11,028 bases of DNA from Cytophagaceae bacterium (GTDB lineage: Bacteria; Bacteroidota; Bacteroidia; Cytophagales; Spirosomataceae): positions 1 through 11,028 of the forward strand of contig CANIYB010000053.1 in the NCBI GenBank assembly GCA_947471105.1. Direction: 5' to 3'. Below the pieces are notes generated by a model. It saw only the letters and a program-made list of their open reading frames with translations. It was not told the DNA's origin and searched no databases. Of this stretch, positions 6,381-11,028 are shown piece after piece. The first letter of the stretch is position 1. Each line of letters begins with the position of its first letter. A program made the translations under genes and the position numbers.

Positions 6381-7475
6381 ATGAATGCCAATTTAGACAT
6401 TATTCCTATGCAGGAATGGATTCAGACGGAAGGAAAGCCCCTTATCATTGCGGGTCCATGTTCAGCTGAAACTGAAGAGCAAGTATTAGAAACAGCTCGT
6501 CGCATTAAGGCGGAGGGTTATGCACATATTATGCGTGCTGGAGTTTGGAAACCTCGTACGCGTCCAGGTAGTTTTGAAGGAATGGGAGAGCCCGCTTTAA
6601 AGTGGTTAGTAGAGGCGAAAAAAGAAACTGGATTGCCATTAGCGATTGAGGTGGCTACACCTGAGCATGTTGAGTTGGCTTTGAAATATGGGGTTGATGT
6701 ATTGTGGATTGGTGCACGTACCACTGTGAATCCATTCAATGTTCAAGATTTAGCAGACGCACTTAAGGGTGTTGATGTTCCAGTATTAGTTAAAAATCCA
6801 GTTAATCCAGATTTAGCGCTTTGGGTAGGTGCGTTTGAGCGTCTTCAAGGTGCTGGCATTAAGAAATTAGGTGCGATTCACCGTGGTTTCTCAAATGCAC
6901 AAGAAACAAAATACCGTAATTCACCTATGTGGGCGATGGCGGTTGAATTAAAGCGTTTATTTCCTCAAATGCCATTGATCGGTGATCCATCTCACATGGC
7001 TGGAAAGCGTGCTTTATTGATGGAATTATCTCAAAGAATCCTTGATTTAAATTATGATGGTATGATTATCGAGACGCACAGAGATCCTGATGCGGCTTGG
7101 TCTGATGCGTCCCAACAAGTTACCCCTGAGAAATTAGGTGAAATGTTACGTGAATTAGATGTGCGTAATGCAAATTATGGCGCAGATTTTTCAGATGAAT
7201 TAGCTAGCCTTCGTGAGAAAATTGATAACATTGATCGTGAAGTATTAGAGGTTTTAGCTGCTCGCATGGCCGTAGTAGAAAAATTAGGTGAGTACAAGCG
7301 TGATAACAATGTAGCTGTATTGCAATTAGATCGTTGGAAGCAACTTCATAGTGATCGTGCAAATCAAGCCAAAGGATTAGCTTTATATCCTGAGTTTGTT
7401 GAGGAGTTGTTTAAATTGATTCACTCTGAATCCATTCGTAAGCAAACTGAAGTAATGAACTCGGCTACTGCATAA
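6381..7475 (+). CDS. Bifunctional DAHP synthase / chorismate mutase
   Basis: Joins phosphoenolpyruvate and erythrose 4-phosphate into DAHP, the first step of the shikimate pathway, and also converts chorismate to prephenate. Residues 15-262 form the type I-beta (KDO8P synthase-like) DAHP synthase barrel: IIAGPCSAE with metal ligand Cys27, RAGVWKPRTRPGSFEG (52-67), EVATPEHV (90-97), WIGARTT (109-115), LVKNP (136-140), GAIHRGFS (164-171), GDPSHMAGKR with His205, and IIETHRDPDAAWSD with Glu231 and probably Asp242 as further metal ligands. After a short linker, 273-355 is an AroQ-type all-helical chorismate mutase with Arg278, Arg295, Lys306, Arg318, Ser351 and Gln355 at expected active-site positions. 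This order is known in Bacteroidota (for example Prevotella and Porphyromonas), where prephenate can feed back on the synthase through the mutase domain. Single-gene unit ending at a terminator. Confidence 0.95.
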   Translation: MNANLDIIPMQEWIQTEGKPLIIAGPCSAETEEQVLETARRIKAEGYAHIMRAGVWKPRTRPGSFEGMGEPALKWLVEAKKETGLPLAIEVATPEHVELALKYGVDVLWIGARTTVNPFNVQDLADALKGVDVPVLVKNPVNPDLALWVGAFERLQGAGIKKLGAIHRGFSNAQETKYRNSPMWAMAVELKRLFPQMPLIGDPSHMAGKRALLMELSQRILDLNYDGMIIETHRDPDAAWSDASQQVTPEKLGEMLRELDVRNANYGADFSDELASLREKIDNIDREVLEVLAARMAVVEKLGEYKRDNNVAVLQLDRWKQLHSDRANQAKGLALYPEFVEELFKLIHSESIRKQTEVMNSATA

Positions 7476-7516
7476 TTAATTCACTGGAGATAAAAATTCC
7501 TTTTGAATGAAAATTT

Positions 7517-7548
7517 AAAATCCTCCTGCATGTCAGGGGGATTTTTTT
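7517..7548. terminator. Rho-independent hairpin after DAHP synthase/chorismate mutase, probably bidirectional
   Basis: A 12-bp stem (7517-7528 with 7534-7545) with one G-U wobble closes a CATGT loop and runs into seven T (7542-7548), 41 nt past the stop codon. On the minus strand the left arm gives ATTTTAAATTTT after the stem, so it could also end the transporter transcript that stops at 7649. The remaining 7549-7648 shows nothing recognisable. Confidence 0.88.
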
Positions 7549-7648
7549 ATGTAGCTAATGCTAAGGAATTTGCTCAATTTAAATTATTCGATGGACGCTG
7601 ATTTCTAAGCTGAAAATTATTTGCTTTTTGCCGCGTCTGAATCCTGAA

Positions 7649-8551
7649 TTAATCTCCTTTGCTAACCTGATAACTGCCGTATACAACTAAGCTAATGCCC
7701 AGACACACGATAAGACTTGGAAAGCCGTGGCCCAAAATTATTTCAATCAAGATGGAAAATAATACACTACTATTTCCAATGGCCCCTACGATGCTTGTTT
7801 TTTCATTTAATAAAGCTTGAGTAGTAAAATATTGAACCCCTAGAGCTAAAAGACCCATAATTAAAGCGAGCAACCATTCGTTGGCACTCGGCGCTATCCA
7901 CTTGCCCGTCAGGAAACTATTAGGTAGGTTCGTAAACGTCCCAAAGGACAACGAAAGAATAGAGGCGATGAGCCCTGCACCCATGAATGAAATAACTACC
8001 CACCTGGAATCATAGTATTTTTGCGCCTCTTTAATTGCGATGTATCCCAATGCCGTTCCGATGGCATAAATAATTCCCGTGCTATGATGCAATAATGTGC
8101 CGTTGGTCTCCGGCCTAAAAATCAGAATGATTCCACAAAAGCCGACGAGCAAATACATGATTTGGTGTCGAGATAATTTTTCAGTGGGAAATATGAAAAA
8201 ACTAAAAATAGCGATGAACAAGGGAAATGCTTGGCCATAGGTATTTGTCAAGGATAAACTTAAATGTTCCAGCGTATAAAATAAACAGTATAAGGTAAAG
8301 GCTCCAAGTATACCTCGAAGAATAATGAAATATAATTTACCTCCTTTTTGGATGGCAGGTTTAAGCCATAAACTGGTAAATAAAAAGGGGAGACCCACGG
8401 CGCTTCTAAAAAATACCAATTGCACCGAGGAAAACTTTTCGCTTAAATCTTTGGCCATGGCCGACATAGATGCAAAGCAAAGGGAGGAAATCAACATAAA
8501 GAAGATTCCTTTTTTGTTTATTATAAATGAGGTGATTTTGGTAACTTGCAT
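7649..8551 (-). CDS. EamA-family (DMT superfamily) transporter
   Basis: A 300-residue integral membrane protein with about ten membrane segments, arranged as two EamA repeats (roughly 15-147 and 157-293), the standard form of the drug/metabolite transporter superfamily. Repeat 1 shows the typical end-of-second-helix FFRSAVGLPFLF (47-58) and the break LTNTYGQAFPLF (101-112), close to the family's usual helix 4 pattern; repeat 2 has GVQYFTTQAL (238-247) and the closing GISLVVYGSYQ (285-295). Known relatives export amino acids, nucleosides or other metabolites, but the substrate cannot be inferred. The first ATG is used here; Met19 (MLISSLCFASM) is a real alternative start because family members often begin there and the likely promoter element sits only 7 nt upstream of the first ATG. 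It is divergent from ridA with only 14 nt between start codons. Confidence 0.88.
   Translation of the reverse strand: MQVTKITSFIINKKGIFFMLISSLCFASMSAMAKDLSEKFSSVQLVFFRSAVGLPFLFTSLWLKPAIQKGGKLYFIILRGILGAFTLYCLFYTLEHLSLSLTNTYGQAFPLFIAIFSFFIFPTEKLSRHQIMYLLVGFCGIILIFRPETNGTLLHHSTGIIYAIGTALGYIAIKEAQKYYDSRWVVISFMGAGLIASILSLSFGTFTNLPNSFLTGKWIAPSANEWLLALIMGLLALGVQYFTTQALLNEKTSIVGAIGNSSVLFSILIEIILGHGFPSLIVCLGISLVVYGSYQVSKGD
8513..8540 (+). promoter_or_regulatory. Possible promoter of the ridA-gltX operon, inside the transporter gene
   Basis: TTTG (8513-8516) and TGATTTTG (8533-8540) resemble the Bacteroidota -33 and -7 elements, with one mismatch in the latter and a spacer of 16 nt, one below the usual 17-23. 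It lies within the opposite-strand transporter coding sequence, where a ridA promoter must be because the gap is only 14 nt. Confidence 0.28.
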
Positions 8552-8558
8552 TTCATTT

Positions 8559-8566
8559 CAAAGATA
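8559..8566 (-). promoter_or_regulatory. Possible -7 promoter element of the EamA transporter
   Basis: Minus-strand TATCTTTG is an exact TAnnTTTG match, overlapping the first base of the ridA start codon. It is so close to the annotated transporter ATG (8551) that the transcript would be almost leaderless, or translation would begin at Met19. No matching -33 TTG is seen. Confidence 0.3.
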
Positions 8567-8937
8567 TGACAAAAAAAATAATTTTATCATTAGATGCTCC
8601 TGCTCCTATCGGTCCTTATTCACAGGCTGTTGAGGTGAATGGCACCTTATATGTATCAGGTCAAATTGCCCTGTCGGCCTTTGAATCAGGCGCAAGCATT
8701 GAGGAAGAAACGGATCAAGTCATGAAAAACTTGGGTTATATTTTAAAAGAGGCGGGTTATTCTTTTGAGCAAGTTGTGAAATGTTCGATTTTTATTCAGG
8801 ATATGAATCATTTTGGTCAAATCAATGGTGTATATGGCCAATATTTTACGGCAAATCCCCCAGCTCGCGAGACCGTTGAAGTAGCTCGTTTGCCCAAAAA
8901 TGTGCGTGTTGAGATTTCTTGCATTGCCTATAAATAA
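8566..8937 (+). CDS. ridA: RidA-family enamine/imine deaminase
   Basis: A 123-residue YjgF/YER057c/UK114-family protein. RidA proteins are cytosolic trimers that hydrolyse reactive 2-aminoacrylate-type enamine/imine intermediates made by PLP enzymes, releasing ketoacid and ammonia. Motifs seen: APAPIGPYSQAV (11-22), VSGQIAL (30-36), and PPARETVEVARLPKNVRVEI (98-117), where Arg101 matches the catalytic arginine that binds the substrate carboxylate (Arg105 of the Escherichia coli protein). The active-site set therefore supports true RidA rather than a Rid2-7 paralogue. The loop after SGQI is about three residues shorter than is usual. It is the first gene of a plus-strand run and gltX begins 6 nt after its stop; no Shine-Dalgarno is evident. 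Confidence 0.93.
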   Translation: MTKKIILSLDAPAPIGPYSQAVEVNGTLYVSGQIALSAFESGASIEEETDQVMKNLGYILKEAGYSFEQVVKCSIFIQDMNHFGQINGVYGQYFTANPPARETVEVARLPKNVRVEISCIAYK

Positions 8938-8943
8938 AAATAT

Positions 8944-10446
8944 ATGTCTAAAAAATTAAGAGTTCGATTTGCCCCAAGTCCCACAGGTGCTTTACATATT
9001 GGAGGGGTTCGAACCGCTTTATATAATTACTTATTAGCCCATAAATTAGGGGGTACTTTTATCTTGCGCATTGAAGATACGGATCAAACCCGCTTTGTTG
9101 AAGGTGCAGAAAACTATATTTTAGATTCTTTAAAATGGTTGGGAATTATGCCCGACGAGGGAATAGGGGTAGGCGGTCCGCATGAACCTTATCGACAAAG
9201 CGAGCGCAAGGATTTATATAAAGTATATGCAGATGAATTAATTAATTCAGGAAAAGCATATTATGCATTTGACACCTCTGAGGAGTTGGATGCCATGCGA
9301 GCAATCTATGAAAGCAAAGGAAGTGCATTTCAGTACAATGCATTGACAAGAGTGAAATTAAAGAACTCTTTATCTATGTCTGAGCAGGAAATAAGTGATT
9401 TGATCGCGTCTGGGATGCCCTATGTCATTCGATTAAAAGTTCCAGCGAAGGCAGAAATACGGTTCCAGGATAGCATTCGTGATTGGGTACATGTTCATAC
9501 GTCCAGCATCGATGACAAGGTTTTAATGAAGTCGGATGGTATGCCAACTTACCATTTAGCCAATGTCGTGGATGACCATATTATGGAAATCACGCACGTG
9601 ATTCGTGGCGAGGAATGGCTTCCTTCAGCTCCGTTACATATTTTATTGTATCAGGCTTTTGGCTGGCAACCGCCACAATTCGCCCATCTACCCCTGCTAC
9701 TTAAGCCGGAAGGAAATGGAAAGCTTTCTAAACGAGATGCGGATTTAGGCGGATTTCCTGTCTTTCCTTTGGAATGGAAAGATCCACAAACTGGGGCCAT
9801 TTCAAAGGGCTTTAAACAAGAGGGATATCTTCCTGCAGCGATGATTAATTTCTTAGCTTTTTTAGGTTGGAACCCAGGAACTGAACAAGAATTATTTTCA
9901 TTGGATGAGTTGATATCTGCTTTTTCATTAGAGAGAATTAATAAGGCAGGGGCTAAATTTGACGTAAATAAAGCCAAATGGTTTAATGAGCAATACCTTA
10001 AGCTACAAGATGTTAGCAGTCTAGCTACCCAATATTTACCTGATTTGCCGAAAAAAGAAGCAGAATCATTTGTGCATTTGTTTTTAGATCGCATTACGTT
10101 TCCTCAGGAATTGGGTGAAAAAGTGAAGGATTTTACGGAATTACCAACGATCTACGAGGAAGCTGTCGTACTGAATAAATGGAATGAAGAGTCTCAAAAG
10201 GGCTTACAAGTGTTAAAGGAAAGTTTGCCTGCTTTAGAGCTTTGGGAAGCTGATTCCATTAAGTCATTCATTCATATAAAATTAGAGGAAGCCGGTATCA
10301 AAATGGGAAAGGTCATGCAAATGTTGCGCGTCGCCTTAAGTGGAAATGGGGCAGGACCCGATTTGATGATCTCAATGGAATTGTGGGGTAAAGAGCAAGT
10401 TTTGCTTCGGCTGAATCATGCCATAGCGGCCTTCAATAAAAGATAA
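8944..10446 (+). CDS. gltX: Glutamyl-tRNA synthetase
   Basis: Class I aminoacyl-tRNA synthetase that charges tRNA(Glu) with glutamate. The 500-residue protein has the catalytic Rossmann fold with RFAPSPTGALHIGGVRTAL (8-26, containing the HIGH-type motif HIGG) and KLSKRD (260-265, the KMSKS-type loop), plus LRIEDTDQTR (41-50), DGMPTYHLANVVDDH (198-212) and HVIRGEEWLPS (218-228). The anticodon-binding helical region fills 315-500. The Cys residues of the Escherichia coli zinc site are absent: the matching stretch reads AYYAFDTSEEL, as in zinc-free GluRS. Placement two genes before gatC raises the question whether it also charges tRNA(Gln), but the residue that decides this cannot be assigned by eye. 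It follows ridA by 6 nt and the next gene by 1 nt. Confidence 0.96.
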   Translation: MSKKLRVRFAPSPTGALHIGGVRTALYNYLLAHKLGGTFILRIEDTDQTRFVEGAENYILDSLKWLGIMPDEGIGVGGPHEPYRQSERKDLYKVYADELINSGKAYYAFDTSEELDAMRAIYESKGSAFQYNALTRVKLKNSLSMSEQEISDLIASGMPYVIRLKVPAKAEIRFQDSIRDWVHVHTSSIDDKVLMKSDGMPTYHLANVVDDHIMEITHVIRGEEWLPSAPLHILLYQAFGWQPPQFAHLPLLLKPEGNGKLSKRDADLGGFPVFPLEWKDPQTGAISKGFKQEGYLPAAMINFLAFLGWNPGTEQELFSLDELISAFSLERINKAGAKFDVNKAKWFNEQYLKLQDVSSLATQYLPDLPKKEAESFVHLFLDRITFPQELGEKVKDFTELPTIYEEAVVLNKWNEESQKGLQVLKESLPALELWEADSIKSFIHIKLEEAGIKMGKVMQMLRVALSGNGAGPDLMISMELWGKEQVLLRLNHAIAAFNKR

Positions 10447-10447
10447 A

Positions 10448-10639
10448 ATGGCAAAAAAACTCATCAAGCCGATCGAAAAAAAACCCAAAGTGCATCCAAA
10501 TTTGGAGGGTTTTGAAATGAAAATTGATTCATTTGGTCAAATCATTTCTTCGATGGATCGAGACCAATTAAATTCCTTTTTGGACAAGGAAATGCCAGGG
10601 GATAAAAAGTTAACTCAGAAAGACGATGAAAGTAAATAA
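10448..10639 (+). CDS. Small uncharacterised protein between gltX and gatC
   Basis: A 63-residue protein I do not recognise by name. It has a Lys-rich start (MAKKLIKPIEKKPKVHP), a compact central part with alternating hydrophobic residues (NLEGFEMKIDSFGQIISSMDRDQLNSFLDKEM split around 18-50) that could form a short beta-hairpin and a helix, and a charged, probably disordered end (GDKKLTQKDDESK). No signal peptide, membrane segment or Cys is present, so it is likely cytosolic. It begins 1 nt after the gltX stop and its last 14 nt overlap gatC in another frame, so its translation is probably coupled to both. The tight packing and sensible composition argue that it is real. I faintly recall similar short proteins beside gltX/gatC in Bacteroidota, but no function. 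Confidence 0.75.
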   Translation: MAKKLIKPIEKKPKVHPNLEGFEMKIDSFGQIISSMDRDQLNSFLDKEMPGDKKLTQKDDESK

Positions 10640-10913
10640 GGAAGATGTTTTAAAGATTGCTCATTTGGCTCGTTTGGAATTAAATCCCAATGAAATCGAA
10701 CCGATGCAGGAATCCATCAACAAGGTACTTGACTGGATGGAAGCGCTTAATGCGGTGAATACGGATCATGTGGAGCCCTTAGTTCATATGACTCCGGCCA
10801 TGAATCAGTTCAGAGCGGATGAGGCAAAACAAGATCTGTCTAAGGAAAAAGCGTTGGCTTTGGGGCCGGATACCAACGAGCAATATTTTAAAGTACCGCA
10901 GGTAATCGAATAA
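10626..10913 (+). CDS. gatC: GatC, subunit C of Asp/Glu-tRNA amidotransferase
   Basis: Small structural subunit of GatCAB, the cytosolic amidotransferase that turns misacylated Glu-tRNA(Gln) or Asp-tRNA(Asn) into the correct Gln- or Asn-tRNA; GatC wraps around and stabilises GatA and GatB. The 95-residue protein shows the family pattern in full: VLKIAHLARLELNPNEIE (9-26), then INKVLDWMEALNAVNTD (31-47), VEPLVHMT (49-56), and the Arg-Ala-Asp-Glu segment (63-66) before a C-terminal VPQVIE. Length is normal for GatC. gatA and gatB are not in the window, as is common when subunits are scattered. The ATG lies inside the previous gene, overlapping its end by 14 nt, and the stop codon directly abuts that of the gene on the opposite strand. 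Confidence 0.95.
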   Translation: MKVNKEDVLKIAHLARLELNPNEIEPMQESINKVLDWMEALNAVNTDHVEPLVHMTPAMNQFRADEAKQDLSKEKALALGPDTNEQYFKVPQVIE

Positions 10914-11028
10914 TTAATTCAAGTAATATTGAATGGCCTTCTTCATTTCGGAAGCGCTAACGGGGATATCATATCCACAATCGCCTATTCCGGTCAACAA
11001 AGAAAAACGAATTTCTTTGCCTTTATTC
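10914..11028 (-). CDS. aroB: C-terminal end of a probable 3-dehydroquinate synthase (5' partial)
   Basis: A minus-strand frame enters from the right edge and ends at a TAA at 10914-10916, giving 37 residues: NKGKEIRFSLLTGIGDCGYD, then IPVSASEMKKAIQYYLN. The order basic-IRF-LL-IGD, then a short variable link and an amphipathic helix at the extreme C-terminus, fits the end of AroB (typical ends contain IRFVLLKKIGE followed by a helix such as EEIKEAL). AroB converts DAHP to 3-dehydroquinate, the step right after the DAHP synthase found earlier in the window. Only the tail is visible, so catalytic residues cannot be checked. Its stop abuts the gatC stop with no gap. Confidence 0.65.
   Translation of the reverse strand, partial: NKGKEIRFSLLTGIGDCGYDIPVSASEMKKAIQYYLN

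Noticed and set aside
8325..8633. A 102-codon plus-strand frame crossing the transporter/ridA junction
   Set aside because: Overlaps both real genes in other frames and reads as the reverse of membrane helices; no support as a gene.
9651..10094. A 147-codon open frame on the minus strand inside gltX
   Set aside because: It lies wholly within a clear synthetase gene, has no family-like motifs and an unlikely Ser/Cys-rich composition; it is a shadow frame.

Overview
The window looks like ordinary chromosomal sequence from a member of the Bacteroidota, probably a Cytophagales-type bacterium (order is inference). Supporting signs are: a BamA gene followed by two Skp/OmpH-like chaperone genes; a DAHP synthase fused to a C-terminal chorismate mutase; an LspA with the Bacteroidota-style long insert between its catalytic motifs; weak or absent Shine-Dalgarno sequences; and matches to the Bacteroidota -7 promoter consensus TAnnTTTG. 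No tRNA, rRNA, insertion sequence, CRISPR array, phage gene or integration scar was seen.

Layout. (1) 1-3662, plus strand: a bamA gene entering from the left edge, then two Skp/OmpH-family periplasmic chaperone genes, forming an outer-membrane protein assembly operon that ends at a strong hairpin terminator (3682-3714). (2) 3733-6267, minus strand: proline dehydrogenase, then lspA (overlapping by ATGA), then a TauE/SafE-family membrane transporter 7 nt later, a tight three-gene operon convergent with the first. (3) 6381-7475, plus strand: bifunctional DAHP synthase/chorismate mutase, divergent from the proline dehydrogenase operon and closed by a second hairpin terminator. (4) 7649-8551, minus strand: an EamA/DMT transporter, divergent from (5) 8566-10913, plus strand: ridA, gltX, a small uncharacterised protein and gatC, packed with gaps of 6 and 1 nt and then a 14-nt overlap. 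(6) 10914-11028, minus strand: the C-terminal end of a gene resembling 3-dehydroquinate synthase (aroB), whose stop codon abuts that of gatC.

Functional themes: envelope biogenesis (BamA, Skp-like proteins, lipoprotein signal peptidase), aromatic amino-acid entry (DAHP synthase/chorismate mutase, probable AroB) and translation fidelity or aminoacylation (GltX, GatC), plus RidA as an enamine/imine detoxifier. I find no convincing new multi-gene system. The most unusual items are a 48-residue Gly/Tyr repeat inside the BamA barrel, an unnamed 63-residue protein coupled to gatC, two apparent substitutions at chorismate-binding positions of the mutase domain, and very short intergenic regions that force promoters or terminators into coding sequence.
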